From Alitta virens (lineage: Eukaryota; Annelida; Polychaeta; Phyllodocida; Nereididae): 64,000 nt of DNA. This document shows, in pieces, positions 1 to 11,484 of the stretch (positions are counted from its first letter, which is position 1; every line of letters starts with the position of its first letter). The translations under genes were made by a program, and so were the position numbers. Where the stretch lies: contig OW028584.1 of assembly GCA_932294295.1 (NCBI GenBank), positions 12,516,438 to 12,580,437 of the forward strand, written 5' to 3'. Below the pieces are notes generated by a model. That model was not told the DNA's origin and did no database searches. It saw only the letters and a program-made list of their open reading frames with translations.

Positions 1-221
1 AAAATAAACAATTTACAATATAGATTTCCTATTTTGATATTCATCCAGGAAATCCTTATTTAAGGCTACGACCTGTACGGCCACTTTGTAATTAAGACTG
101 TTCTCCTGGGAGTTGAGAAAGACTCATACTTGCTCCGCTGGTGGGTTCACTTAAATCATAAAGCTGAAGTGGGCTAACAAGCTGCATTGGTGCCTTAACA
201 CAGCTATTTCGCTTTTAAGGC
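1..221. other. Unassigned flank
   Basis: I see no coding sequence or recognised repeat in this short stretch. It ends at the TTA (222-224) that flanks the first Harbinger-type MITE. Confidence 0.4.
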
Positions 222-224
222 TTA

Positions 225-837
225 AGGGCCCTTCACACATAGCCGGATCCGACGCCGGATTGTCCAGGAGTATAACTCCGGCAAACTCCGGTAATAGCGT
301 GTAGACCTCGTGTTTATTTCCGGCATTGTCCGTCATTGTCCAGGGCGATCCGGGACCACCTTGGGATTCCGGGAAAAAAATTAAACATGTTCAATTTTTC
401 ATGCCGGAGGTCCCGGAGTATTTAATCCTTGTTGATCCGTGTAGACTCCCAGTAGACTCCGCCGATCTCCGGGAATCTCCGTATTGACTCCGGCATATCT
501 CCGGCTACGTCCGGCGTCAACCGGGCATGAATATTTTGCCGCCATTAACGCCTGAGAGTACAAGGACCAACACGGTTCCACACAAATGAACACGGTGTAA
601 AGACCGGTTATATCCATGAAGGCACCGTGTAAAATCCGATTCACTCCGCACTCTTCCGGGACAGTCGTGTTAACTCCATGTTGCTCCTTGTTGCCACCGT
701 ATTGCCCTCGTGTACACACCGCCAAACATTTATTTTTGTTGACATTTTCAGCTCTTTGATCCCGGAACTCCCCGGAGTGAAAGAAATTTTACTCCGGGAT
801 ACATCGTCGTCTGATCTGGCTATGTGTGAAGGGGGCT
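225..837. mobile_element. Harbinger-type MITE, CTCCGG family, copy 1
   Basis: The left end reads AGGGCCCTTCACACATAGCC and the right end is its near reverse complement, ending GTGTGAAGGGGGCT. The flanks are TTA (222-224) and CTA (838-840), consistent with a 3-bp TTA target duplication with one mutation. The interior is full of CTCCGG/CCGGAG words at roughly ten-base spacing. It has no coding capacity; the short open frames across it are repeat artefacts. PIF/Harbinger elements are known for 3-bp TWA duplications, so I infer that superfamily. Confidence 0.8.
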
Positions 838-993
838 CTAGAGATAAACATGCGGTGCCATATTATGGTTAGGTTTTTCTTGTGGGAGCTATCAATAGAA
901 GACTTGCACATCTTTGCACGTTCCTGAAACCCCTGTTGTTAAGCATAATAATTTCACTTTACAAAATTACTAAAAATAATTGAATAGTTGTTA

Positions 994-1553
994 AGGGCCC
1001 TTCACACTTAGCCAGATCAGACGCTGGATTGTCCAGGAGTATAGCACCGGCAAACTCCGGTAATAGCGTGTAGACCTCGTGTTTATTTCCGGCATTGTCC
1101 GTCATTGTCCGGGGCGATCCGGAACCACCTTGGGACTCCGTGGAAAAAAAATTAAACATATTCAATTTTTCATGCCATAGGTCCAGGAGTATTTAATCCG
1201 TGTTGATCCGTGTAGACTCCCAGTAGGAATCTCCGTATTGACTCCGGCATACTTCGTGGTATCTCCGGCTACGTCCGGAGAGTACAAGGACCAACACGGT
1301 TCCACACAAATAAACACGGTGTAAAGACCGGTTATATCCTTGAAGGCACTGTGTAAAATCCGGTTCACTCCGCACTCTTCTGGGACAGTCGTGTTACCTC
1401 CTTGTTGAGACCGTATTGACATCGTGTACACATCGCCAAACATTTCTTTTTTGTTGACATTTAACAGCTCTTTGATCCCGGAACCCCCCGGAGTGAATAA
1501 CATTTTACTCCGGGACACTCCGGCGTCTGATCCGGCTATGTGTGAAGGGGCCT
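994..1553. mobile_element. Harbinger-type MITE, CTCCGG family, copy 2
   Basis: This is a second copy of the 225-837 element in the same orientation. Its left end begins AGGGCCCTTCACAC and its right end finishes GTGTGAAGGGGCCT. The flanking triplets are TTA on both sides (991-993 and 1554-1556), a perfect target duplication. The interior aligns with copy 1 but is about 50 bp shorter, with part of the subterminal CTCCGG region missing. It is non-coding. Confidence 0.85.
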
Positions 1554-1556
1554 TTA

Positions 1557-2600
1557 AACATTAAGAGGTATAGCCTGTAAAAACAAGTTATCTCATATTG
1601 ACGATATTAGGACACCAGTGTCCTGTTATTGTCCCCCTTGTTTTTATGCACGTCTTAAAAGTTGTTAAAACGAATGATTTCTCCATGGTAACCAGATTCT
1701 GATGTAAAATAGATGAAATAAATTCTCAAAAGGCAGCCACTTTTTGTCAATTTTGAAGCCAGCTTAGCAAAAATTTCAAGCTTCAAACGTGCAAGTTATT
1801 ATAACCAAAGTTATTTTTATGCACTCTATGTTTCTCGGCATATTTTGCACAGACATTTTGCATATAAATTCTGTTTGTCGTTAAATAACCATTTTGAAAT
1901 TTCAAAAATATTAATCTGAAGTCTTAAAATGCTTGCTGGTGCTTTAGTTATGCAACTGCTCAGCAGATGGAACGAGGGTGCTTTAATTGCAACTGACCAT
2001 ATTAGGACACTGACCATATCAATTACGCAATTGCACAATTATCGATTTCAGAAAAACCCTCCTTTCAAGACTAATATTTTCTCTCCTTTTTCTTTTCTTT
2101 TCTTCATGTTCAGCCCTCCTCTTTGATGTGTTGGACAGAAATTAACTTCAATATTAAAGACTGTCAAAAATCCTCCCACGCCCCATACTAAGTTTATAAG
2201 ATTTTTCAAGTCTCTATGTGGGAGTCACAATTTTATAACCAATATATAAAGATATAGAGAATGCAATTTGTTTGACAATTTAGGACCCACTATCCCCCCC
2301 CCCTCCAACCCAATTCCAATGAATGCATAGATAAGCATATAAACAAGCTGCAGGATTGCTCATTGAATTTTAAAAACACGTTCAATGGTCACATGCCATT
2401 GGGAATCATCCAGAAATATTGTCATTATACTTGAATGCTGTACCTTCAGTAATGTGATAAACCATCTATATGGAATGTGTTGCTCAGTACTGCTGCTTTT
2501 TCCACCTATACCTGCGCCATTGAATCTTCCCTATCCAAGCAATTTTACTGCATCATTTTTTGTCACCCATAATTTCGTTCATATAAACCCTGCTATGCTC
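1557..2600. other. Unassigned AT-rich DNA
   Basis: I see no convincing gene or recognised repeat here. A short poly-C run lies near 2296-2308. The open frames are short and lack domain features. Confidence 0.4.
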
Positions 2601-2604
2601 CGAT

Positions 2605-2890
2605 GTTCAATGTCACAATACTGGTGGGTCTGAAGCTTAAGCGGCTTATATGACCAGCTACCAGAGGCAGACGTGATGATGAGATGATAAGGCTGCTGGG
2701 AGTCCACACCATGTCACACATTTACCCCCATTAGTCAGGGGGCCGAGGCCAGAAAAAGTGAATAAAAAGGGCACGTGGTGTAGACTCCAAGCAGCCTTAT
2801 CATCTCATCATTACGTCTGCCTCTGGCAGCTGGTCATATAAGCTGACTAAGCTTCAAACCCAGTAGCATTGAGACATTGCATGGTTTATC
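2605..2890. repeat. Inverted pair of class C SINE tails
   Basis: The left half (about 2605-2720) is the 3' tail of the class C SINE in minus orientation. The right half (about 2770-2890) is the same tail in plus orientation, including the shared words TCATCTCATCATTACGTCTG and GCTGGTCATATAAGC. A spacer of about 50 bp separates them. The result is a large imperfect palindrome made by two head-to-head truncated insertions or by a fold-back event. Confidence 0.75.
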
Positions 2891-3187
2891 TATGCACCGA
2901 TCCACGCCTCCTCAAAATACATGGGTGGGGTCTTCTACTCGCCTCAGCATAGACACCTAATGTTGTTGCAGTGAGCCAGATACAATGTGATGCTTTGATA
3001 TCCATGCATGTGCTGACTGTGGCAGTTACGTGTCTGAATTTCAAATTTCCATCCCCCCTTTCATAATCAAATTTATCATGGTTTCATAATATTCTTCAAG
3101 GGATCATAAACTTTCAATATGTCAACACCTTATGAGCCGAACAATAATCTCTTTAAAGTTTTGTGAGTTCATTCCGCTTGTCAGTAT
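2891..3187. other. Unassigned non-coding DNA
   Basis: I see no gene and no repeat that I can name between the inverted SINE pair and the 15-bp tandem repeat. Confidence 0.35.
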
Positions 3188-3247
3188 AGTAATATAGCCA
3201 TGAGTAATATAGCCATGAGTAATATAGCCATGAGTAATATAGCCATG
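3188..3247. repeat. 15-bp tandem repeat, four copies
   Basis: Four perfect copies of AGTAATATAGCCATG run head to tail. The unit length is a multiple of three, which produces a spurious repeated peptide (SWLYY) on the minus strand. Confidence 0.95.
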
Positions 3248-3704
3248 TAGGTAATGGCAGGGATTTCGCTGTGTGACATATAAACGTTATCATGGAAATC
3301 ATGCCCTCATGTTTAGGTGTATGAACTTCATCACACCCACTGCTGCGTATAGGAGCCTTGTGCATTTTCATGACAGGAATGTGCAATAGATAGGAGCTAA
3401 ATACATATACCTGAGCAACATGCAACTTGGGCATTTACAATAAAGATGTTCATGTATGTGTCACCATAAATTGCTAAGTGTAATTTACCAATCTAATTGC
3501 ACTAGTCACATATTTCTTTTTTGTTTCTCTGTAGCTTATAAAAAAATAAAGATTATATTCACTTTAGTTATGATTAATATGTCTATTGCTGAACAATAAA
3601 TGACTCCACTTGAAGCGGTTGCTTATATAATACTTATACCTGTCCCTGTGTTTCTGTTAATATTCATCAAAAAATTTACGAAAGCTTGAATCTATGTCTA
3701 TGTC
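3248..3704. other. Unassigned non-coding DNA
   Basis: No gene or recognisable repeat is visible. Confidence 0.35.
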
Positions 3705-3985
3705 TCAATGCTACTGGGTCTGAAGCTTAGTCGGCTTATATGACTAGCTGTACGGCAGATGTAATGATGATATGATAAGGCTGCTTGGAGTTCACACCAT
3801 GTTACACATTTACCCTATGGGTGGGGTCTATTACTTGCCTCAGCATAGACACCGAGTACAAGAGCACCTCCAATTTAACGTCTCATACGATCGACATCCA
3901 GCTGGGATGTATAGCTCATGAAGAGTGCCCGGGCCGGGGACTGAGCCCGGGACCTTCAGCAGGGCTGGCCAATAGCTGTTTTTTT
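3705..3985 (-). mobile_element. Class C tRNA-derived SINE, minus strand
   Basis: Reading the minus strand from about 3985, the element has part of a tRNA-like head (GGTCCCGGGCTCAGTCCC, a degenerate B box). The shared central core follows, including the reverse of ACTTGCCTCAGCATAGACAC. It finishes with the class C tail (TCATATAAGCCGACTAAGC). The A-box end of the head is truncated. No target duplication is obvious. Confidence 0.8.
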
Positions 3986-3989
3986 TTTA

Positions 3990-4960
3990 GAATTATTTAA
4001 ATGTTGAATATAATGAAATTATACTTTCAATGAATATATTTCTGTGATGTTTTGGCGTGAAACTCGATAAATTACCCGCTTCGTCTTAAAAAAAAAAACT
4101 TGTTAATTTGGCCATGTGAGCTTATTTTTTTTTAATTGAAAATAATTAATTTGGCAATTAAACAAGAATACAGCATGATATTTTGTTATTTTTTTTGGCA
4201 TGATAAATGATGCAATATTAATATTATAATACTAGAAAATAAAAAAATTAATAATAATAGTATAAGTTAGTAAAAAAATATATAGAAAGGAGAGAGTGAT
4301 AATACTAATGAAAATAATAATGATAATAATATATGACAAACGATTTAGTTGTACAGGTGATATTCTATTATGAGAAAAATAATACAGTGATGATGGACCG
4401 TGGACTTCTATTGTCATGATTTAAGAAGGCTATTTAATTAAGAGCACTCTTATGGAGTGATCGGTAAAATAAGATACATTTATTCCCCAATTGCAGCTAT
4501 ATCACGTGAAATAGCAGGTGATACGGGCTCGGTGATCTGCTTTTCATATCACACGGAATGACGCTCGTAAATGCCCATAAAAGGGAGCCCAGGACGTTGC
4601 TGTGCCCAAATAAGGACAAAATGCGTACTACCGAAAAGTGGCCGGTATGACTACAGTTGATGTGACAGATTAATACAAACCTAATATTATCACAGTAAAT
4701 AGGTTTATGTACATTACAAAGTTAAAATTTTGAAAATCGGACAAAAATTGACTGAGTTATGCATGAAATAAATCGCGAGTCGAAGACGTTCATGACGCTG
4801 GTGACGCTGCTAAGTTTGTTCTCAGGTTTTATTCAATAATTCCGTCAATTTATATCCGTTTTTAAAAATTTTAAATTTCCATTGGTTGAAATTAATTGGG
4901 GAATAAAAGGAAAGGCACTACTCGTCCCTGATCAGTAACTCGTGTAGTTTTCCTATATTA
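3990..4960. other. Unassigned AT-rich DNA
   Basis: The stretch is strongly AT-rich with poly-A/T runs. I see no gene, no structured RNA that I can defend, and no repeat family recurring elsewhere in the window. Confidence 0.4.
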
Positions 4961-4964
4961 CCTC

Positions 4965-5035
4965 ATGGCTGGGATCTTTTACTTGCCTCAGCATAGACAC
5001 CGAGTACAATGGACCTTTAGATTGTAACAACGTCC
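4965..5035 (-). mobile_element. SINE core fragment
   Basis: This is a decayed fragment of the core common to SINE classes B and C, recognisable by ACTTGCCTCAGCATAGACAC. Head and tail are absent. The adjoining GATA tract may descend from the class B tail. Confidence 0.65.
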
Positions 5036-5057
5036 ATTAGAACATGCTGGATGTTTG

Positions 5058-5205
5058 CTTTGATGACAACAAATAGATAGATAGTCATATAGATGGATAG
5101 ATAGATACATAGATAGATAGGTAGATAAATAGATAGATAGATTGACAGATAAATAGATAGATATTTAGATAGATAGATAGTTAGATAGATAGATAGACTG
5201 ATTGG
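5058..5205. repeat. GATA microsatellite
   Basis: An imperfect (GATA)n tract with point variants. It lies next to a SINE core fragment, as do several other tetranucleotide tracts in this window. Confidence 0.9.
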
Positions 5206-5715
5206 TTAATGATTAATTATTTTAATGAATTGATGCATTTTGATTGGTAAGTATGCTGGTCTAATTCAGGAGGAAATTACAAACAAACAAACAAAATAAT
5301 AGAAAGTATTGAGAATGCCCATATTTAAAAAAATTCAGTAGGGCCTAATCCAAACAACATGAACTGTGTGAGTTGGACCCCGTACATTGAACTATATATA
5401 CATTAGGTACAATATATGGGGGTCCACATCCTTCTACATCCCAACTACTGAGTATTATTGTATGGCCCTGTACGAAGCAACTCAACTGCTATATGTATAT
5501 TATCACCTGAATTTCAAAGTCTGCTTTCCAAGAAAAGCTCTCACTTGGTTGCTAAATTTTTAGACTAAACCAGCAAAAAGCACAGTTTACATTCGCCCAG
5601 GTAATAACTTTATGAATACACAATGAAGTTGTATATTATGTCATTATTAGCCTCGCCAGCGGACTAAAGTACTAGTCCTATTTTCGTCTCGTTTCCTTTT
5701 TTTTTATAAGGTTTA
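5206..5715. other. Unassigned non-coding DNA
   Basis: No gene or named repeat is visible. The sequence is AT-rich up to the Harbinger-type MITE that begins at 5721. Confidence 0.35.
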
Positions 5716-5720
5716 AGTAA

Positions 5721-6195
5721 AGCCCTGTTCCCACCTTACAAGAACTGCTGCGAATTTTGCGACGAACTTTGACGATTATGAGTCAGTGGTCAAAATCCAA
5801 CGATCTTTTACTTGAGGCGTGGCGAACTGTTAGGATCGGCTACGATCTCAATACCAACTCCTACGACGTTTCCACGAATTTGTACGAATTTAAAAAAAGA
5901 ACCAATGAACTCCTACGATCTTCTACGAACTGCTACGATTTTCTACGAACTGCTACGATCTTCTACGAACTGCTACGACGTACCTACGACGTCCTACTAA
6001 GTCCTACAGCGTTCGACTAAGTCCTACGTGTTCGTAGAAGGATACGATGATTTTTTAACAAGTCGTAGCCTTCCAGGAACTGTGAAGAACTGACAACGAC
6101 TACCTTCGTTGATTAGCTACGACCGTTTACGATGTTTGGCGAACTTTTTGACAAACTCATAGTTCGTGGGAGTTCCGCAAGGTGGCAACGGGGTT
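5721..6195. mobile_element. Harbinger-type MITE, CTACGA family
   Basis: The left end starts AGCCCTGTTCCCACCTT and the right end is AAGGTGGCAACGGGGTT, an imperfect inverted repeat. Flanking triplets are TAA (5718-5720) and TTA (6196-6198), so the duplication is imperfect or the end has mutated. The interior carries many CTACGA words in a clear 10-bp register between about 5910 and 6000. The terminal AGCCC.GTTCCCAC matches the autonomous Harbinger starting at 59380. It is non-coding; overlapping open frames are repeat artefacts. Confidence 0.75.
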
Positions 6196-6199
6196 TTAG

Positions 6200-6555
6200 G
6201 TAAAATTTAAGGGTGCGTCGCATTGACAAAAAGACTCGTAACACTTGCTTGAATTGTGCATGTCTTCCCACATTTTTTAATGAAGCTTAACTTTATTGTT
6301 TTGTATCAATTTATGTCATAAAAATATTATTAAGTAATTACAAAGTTCATATGCTGATCTCCATAACACAAATAAATTATATGAATACATAATATATAAT
6401 CTAATGATTGCGATAAAATAAAAGTGTAACGTTAAATAACTCATAAACATCCAACATAATTATGTTGGCTAACTTATTACTGGATTTACACTGACAACAC
6501 AATTTACAATTTTAATTTCGCTAGTTAATCGAATATTTTGCTGTTTTGCTGCTTA
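6200..6555. other. Unassigned AT-rich DNA
   Basis: No gene or named repeat is visible. Confidence 0.35.
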
Positions 6556-6559
6556 TACA

Positions 6560-6715
6560 GTCAATGTATGATAAATATGCGGGTCAACCCAACACAAATT
6601 GCAAAATAAATGATTTTGCTGCCAAATTGCTCTTAAAGGTCTACAAAATGAAATATAAAAAGACCTCCTAAATCAAAGTATTGGAACATGCCCGAATTTG
6701 CATAAATCTAAAATG
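6560..6715 (-). repeat. Dispersed repeat, left inverted copy
   Basis: This stretch is the reverse complement of about 9555-9700. Shared words include GGGCATGTTCCAATACTTTG and AGCAATTTGGCAGCAAAAT. The two copies flank about 2.8 kb containing a LINE relic and two SINEs. Whether they are ends of one element or two independent insertions cannot be settled here. Confidence 0.75.
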
Positions 6716-7470
6716 TTCGCCAAACGCATGACTTTCAATCATTTTGGCTCAGATTCAATGCCAAAAGCTTCTCATAGTTAGATTAGAAAGTTCCTTTATC
6801 ATCATATTTTCGTTCAAAAGTAATTTAGACAGTTTCATATATGGTGTTAAATGTTTTTATATGGAATATTCATGTAATTATTGACATAAATTGTATATAT
6901 TTCTGCTTATACTGCACCAGATGTTACCAGTCACACTCTAGAAGGTTACGGGGGATGCATTCATGTCAGTAAGGAATGAAGAAATTTCCCATTTTTCTCA
7001 TATATTATGCATGTATAAGGGGGGGGGGTATTGAGGGGGATTACCCCCCTCCCCTTGCCATCAAAGGGAGGGGGGTTTACACATTATTTTTCAACATTTG
7101 CAAAAGCTAATCTAATAATTTTACCAAAAAATCCTAAGTATCAAGAAATCACATCATCTGTAATAACCTGACACATTTTGCAAATATGTTCCAAAATCAA
7201 TCACACTTTTATTGAACTTCTGATACAATGCTTTGCTATGGCCAACAAATACAGAAATTCAAATTATATTCCGTTATTTTCTATAGAATAGATGAATACA
7301 TTAGAATAGAATAGAATATACTTTATTAAACATAACTCATTGGTTCAGAGCTTTGCAATGTCATGGTCATCCCCCACTCATGTGAACTTAGTCCTGTATC
7401 GACAGCAGACCTCATCCAGTCACTAAACAAAGGGAAGACACCAAAATCTTCTTCGAGCTGATGAGAAAAT
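6716..7470. other. Unassigned non-coding DNA
   Basis: No gene is visible. A G-run lies around 7018-7030 and a short AATAG-rich tract around 7285-7320. Confidence 0.35.
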
Positions 7471-7479
7471 CTTGGAGAC

Positions 7480-8470
7480 GACTGAAAATTAGTTGTGAAA
7501 TGATCCCTATCTTCAAAAAGGTGACCACTGGAATGCTCACACTTTAGATGAAGAACTAAACTGTTCTGACACATTTATTAAAGATCTTGGAAATAATTGT
7601 AGAGCAAAGACTGAGCAAGCTGATAGACAATACGAATATATACCAAATGCAGTTGGAATTCAGTCCTGAAAAGGAACCACAGATGTCCTCTTCATCACAA
7701 AACTACAAAACAAGTACTTAGAATAAAGAGGGGGTTGGGGCCTAGCTCAGTGGTAGCGCGCTGGGCTCCAACCACTGGGTCCCGGGTTCAATTCCCTGTC
7801 GAGCCTATGTTTGATGGCTGTTTCATCCTTCATTTCATTGCCGTGGTCCCTGCCTGTCCTAATTAGCCCATCAGGTGCAGAAATACAGGACGTAAAGCCC
7901 TATTCCACCCCATCCACCCACTTAGAATAAAGAAAAACACCTTTACTCCACTTTTGTTGACATTGAAAAAGAAACTTAAAAGGCTTATGACAGCACCAAG
8001 GGTTGGAGTCTGCAAACAAAGAGCGACCTTGAAAACTGATTAGGAAGTGTCAAAGCAACTATCAAAGAGCAAAAAAAGGACTATCTGATAATAGAACTGT
8101 GTGTGCTGATAGACTTATCACCCCAACAAAATATGCATTGAGCCCATTCCTGTTTGTGGTGGTGCTGGATGTCATCAGAGAATAACTACCTTGGAAGTTA
8201 TTGTTTGCAGATGACCTAGCAGTAATAGCGAAGAGTGCAGAAGACCTAAAAGAACGATGGCTGAGATTGAAGAACAGAAACAATAGTCATAGATATAAAG
8301 GCAAATTTCAGTGAAAAGAACAAGCACATAGGGGGAGCGGGGGGTGGGGTGAATCAGTAAAGGAGGAGTATTTTAGAGTAAGAATAAATTCAGCATGGAA
8401 CAAATGGAAGTAGCTATTAGTAGACATGTATGACAAGATAATCCCCTAAAAATCAAAACTCACAACTTTA
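7480..8470 (+). pseudogene. Degenerate LINE reverse transcriptase, split by a SINE
   Basis: Translating the plus strand in shifting frames gives pieces typical of a non-LTR retrotransposon reverse transcriptase. They are a stretch around 7580-7670 resembling ILE.IVEQRLSKLID and a piece near 7670-7700 resembling the KGTTD motif. Near 8125-8290 there is a piece reading LSPFLFVVVLDVI, followed by LLFADDLAVIAKSAEDL. The last contains the catalytic FADD (canonical YADD) motif. Several frameshifts and stops separate the pieces, so it is dead. A SINE (7730-7919) sits inside it with a clear target duplication. The subfamily is uncertain. Confidence 0.8.
7730..7919 (+). mobile_element. Class A tRNA-derived SINE, copy 1
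   Basis: The head contains an A box (TAGCTCAGTGGTAGCG) and a B box (GGGTTCAATTCCC). The tail ends in a CCACC-rich simple run rather than poly-A. A perfect 14-bp target duplication, ACTTAGAATAAAGA, flanks it at 7716-7729 and 7920-7933. This proves insertion by reverse transcription into the LINE relic. It is not a functional tRNA gene, because the acceptor stem does not close. Confidence 0.95.
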
Positions 8471-8646
8471 AACCACTGTAGTAAAGCCTGCCCGAAGGAA
8501 GAGAGAGTCCCAGGAACATCAGAAGCACCCAGTGGCACTCAGAAGAACAAAAATAGTCACAATCCAACAGAAAAAAAAAGTGAATACAAGAAAGTAGCTG
8601 GGACTTCCTTTACTTTGAAAGTCAGCGAATCAAGACTCTAACAATA

Positions 8647-8837
8647 AGGGGGGTGGGGGCCTAGCTCAGTGATAGTGCGCTGGGCTTCCAACCACTGGGT
8701 CCCGGGTTTGATTCCCGATCGAGCCTATGTTTGATGGCTGTTTCATCCTTCGTCTCATTGCCATGGTCCCTACCTGTCCTAATTAGCCCATCAGGTGCAG
8801 AAATACAGGGCGTAAAGCCCTAATCCACCACCACCAC
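8647..8837 (+). mobile_element. Class A SINE, copy 2
   Basis: Full-length copy with A and B boxes. The anticodon-loop equivalent reads CTTCCAA, as in a tRNA-Gly(TCC). A 9-bp target duplication CTAACAATA flanks it at 8638-8646 and 8838-8846. Confidence 0.95.
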
Positions 8838-8859
8838 CTAACAATACAGATTTGGGCTG

Positions 8860-9550
8860 TTCAGAAAAAGGGGAAATCCCACCAAGGATCTTCCCGAAAA
8901 TGAGACTAACTTTTAACTGTTTCTTGACTCCCATGTTATAGACTTGTTCCTTTCTCTTAAATGAGTGACTGCCAATATATTCCAATAAGATAGTATCTGC
9001 TTCTGCAGACTTTATAAATGATCAACATATTTAGCAGAAGTCGCAAAACCCCTGGCTGCACAGACTTTACTCAATTCCTCACATCCTTGTTAGTCTGTAT
9101 AGCTTGCTTGACCTGGAGAAAATTATGTATCCTCTGTAGACCATACAGGTTTCATCCATGACACACATGCAAATTTGTCAAAATTTTAAACTGTATACTT
9201 GTATGCTAACATATAACATGCATGGATTAAGAAACAGAAACCACAAACTGATTTGCTGGCACATAGGTCTTATTCTGGGAGCTATTTTAGGGAAGACATA
9301 TTGGATACTATTTTTACAGTATCAATCAAAGTCAAATTTCATTGTACAATATATGTACATATATATATTTATTATACTTAGAAGCATACCTAGGTCATAG
9401 TTTATACAGATTGCATAAATGTAAGTACCACTGTGTGCTAAAATTTATTAAATCATCCTTACACACAATTAATAAAAAAAAAATAACCAGGAATAGTGAT
9501 AAGAGAATCAATAAATATCAAGAGATCTTAGTAAAATAGGATCTGTTGCC
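8860..9550. other. Unassigned non-coding DNA
   Basis: No gene or named repeat is visible. The short open frames on plus at 9158-9539 have no domain features and very AT-biased codons. Confidence 0.35.
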
Positions 9551-9554
9551 ATTT

Positions 9555-9700
9555 TTAATTTATGCAAATTAGGGCATGTTCCAATACTTTGATTCGGAGG
9601 ACTTTTTATATTTCATTCTATAGACCTTTTAGAGCAATTTGGCAGCAAAATGGTTTATATCGCAATTTGTGGTGGGTGCTTCAGTAGATTGACTGAACTG
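9555..9700 (+). repeat. Dispersed repeat, right inverted copy
   Basis: Reverse complement of the repeat at 6560-6715. Confidence 0.75.
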
Positions 9701-10200
9701 TGCTGAAAGTTTGCTTTTTATTGTTAACTTTTTTTTTTGGAGTCTGTCAGCTAGATTACAATAATATGACCCCGTACACTTGAGGCAAAATTTATTTTAA
9801 AACATTAAAAATGGCGAGGTGGTCTGATAGTTTACGGTTGGATCCAAACATCAGTGTATTAACAGCGCGATGATCTCAAGTTGTTTATTTTATTGTTCTT
9901 TGTTTAGCAAATATCAGAAACCAAAACAAATTGATTCTGGTTCACATTTCTGGTCCCACAATAACCCAGGTATTTGTTCTCTCATCCCATGTGTCGCACC
10001 CCGACATCTCCTGTTTTCTCGGTGTAAGCGTAATTAGGACGAGAAGCATATTTCTGGTCAGGAAGCCATTTTGAATGATAGTCTTCATTAGCTTCTTGCA
10101 AGTGTATGATTTCTAGCTGCATGTAGAAAACAGTTCGGTCATTATATCTGTTCTATGTTGATGACATAACACCAAGGCCACCAGTTAACATGGTTGGTGA
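9701..10200. other. Unassigned non-coding DNA
   Basis: No gene or named repeat is visible. Confidence 0.35.
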
Positions 10201-10201
10201 G

Positions 10202-10382
10202 TGGAATAGGGCTTTACGTTGTGTATTTCTGCACCTGATGGGCTAATTAGGACAGGCAGGGACCATGGCAATGAGATGAAGGATGAAACAGCCATCCAAC
10301 TTAGGTACACCAGGAATCGAACCCGGGACCCAGTGGTTGGAAGCCCAGCATGCTACTACTGAGCTAGGCCCCACCCCTTTAG
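10202..10382 (-). mobile_element. Class A SINE, copy 3
   Basis: Minus-strand copy with a readable B box (reverse of GGAATCGAACCCGGG) and the usual 3' domain. A possible short duplication (GTTAACA) is present on both sides, but less clearly than for other copies. Confidence 0.9.
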
Positions 10383-10389
10383 CGGTTAA

Positions 10390-10735
10390 CAATATTAGAA
10401 AAATGTAGGCTTTGATTAGTCTTTGATCTCATTGCCCTTACATACATTTTATTATTTTGTTTAATGTCAAATCCTAAAGTCAAAATATAAAATTCAAGAT
10501 CTTAGGTCAATTCTAAATCAACATTAAAACATAAAATTTAGGTCCGTTTTATTCAAATTAAATCCAAAGTCATAATAAAAAAATTAAAAAATTAAGTTGG
10601 GATTAAAAATGTGTGATATTGTGTGGGCTCCATGAGGTCTTATGATCCCACCATTTTCTCTGGAAGAGAAATATATTGTTTACAGTGGCATGTTTTTGAG
10701 TGTGAAGTAAGTGATTCATTGGTTAGATAAAAGTA
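10390..10735. other. Unassigned AT-rich DNA
   Basis: No gene or named repeat is visible. Confidence 0.35.
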
Positions 10736-10738
10736 CCT

Positions 10739-10925
10739 GGGTGGGGGCTTGGCTCAGTGGTAGTGAGCTTGGCTTCCAACCACTGGGTCCTGGGTTCAAT
10801 TCCTGGTCGAGCTTATGTTGGATGGCTGTTTCATCCTTCGTCTAATTGCCATGGTCCCTATTCGTCCCAATCAGCCCATCAGGTGCAAAAATACAGGAAG
10901 TAAAGCCCTAATCCACCAACACCAC
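10739..10925 (+). mobile_element. Class A SINE, copy 4
   Basis: Plus-strand full-length copy. A 13-bp target duplication GATAAAAGTACCT flanks it at 10726-10738 and 10926-10938. Confidence 0.95.
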
Positions 10926-11082
10926 GGATAAAAGTACCTAGGAGAAGGGGGGATGTCAGGGCCGTCTAAACACAACAAAGTATAAAATTATAATAAAAGA
11001 AACACAAAGAAGAAGAAAATCATATAGTGTTTTTGTTTGTCTTTTACTTCTTAAGTAAAAGAACTTTATTGATAGACGGATG

Positions 11083-11335
11083 GACAGATAGATAGATAGG
11101 CAGATAGGCAGAATAGATAGATAGATAGATGCAGCCCTCTAAGACAAGTTCTTGCCACTCACAAGGGTTGATTATGAGGTGAGAGAGAAAGAGGAGGAGT
11201 CCACCCATGTTACACATTTACCCCATGGGTGGGGTCTTTTACTTGCCTCAGCATAGACACTAAGTACAAGGGACCACCTAATTAATTTCTCATCTGAACG
11301 TAATCCAGCTGAGATTGAACCCGTGCCCTTCAGAG
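11083..11335 (-). mobile_element. Class B SINE with GATA tail
   Basis: On the minus strand the shared core is followed by the class B tail (reverse of GATGAGGTGAGAGAG and GCAGCCCTCTAAG). The tail ends in an (ATCT)n microsatellite, seen here as GATA repeats at 11083-11131. The head is truncated. Confidence 0.85.
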
Positions 11336-11484
11336 GTAAATCACAAGTAGTCTGTATATGTATATTGTATTTTATAATTCATATATTTGTAGTGGTAATG
11401 TATTAATGGCTGTAATTATGAAAAAAGCCATTCCAAGTAATTATATTTATTTACTTTTTTGGGTAAAAACAATTACAAAGCTTA

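Noticed and set aside
5721..6195. Perfect TTA duplication for this MITE
   Set aside because: Flanks are TAA and TTA; family membership rests on termini and internal phased words instead.
6560..9700. A single 3.1-kb transposon bounded by the inverted copies
   Set aside because: The contents are an unrelated LINE relic and SINEs, and no target duplication is visible, so two independent insertions are as likely.
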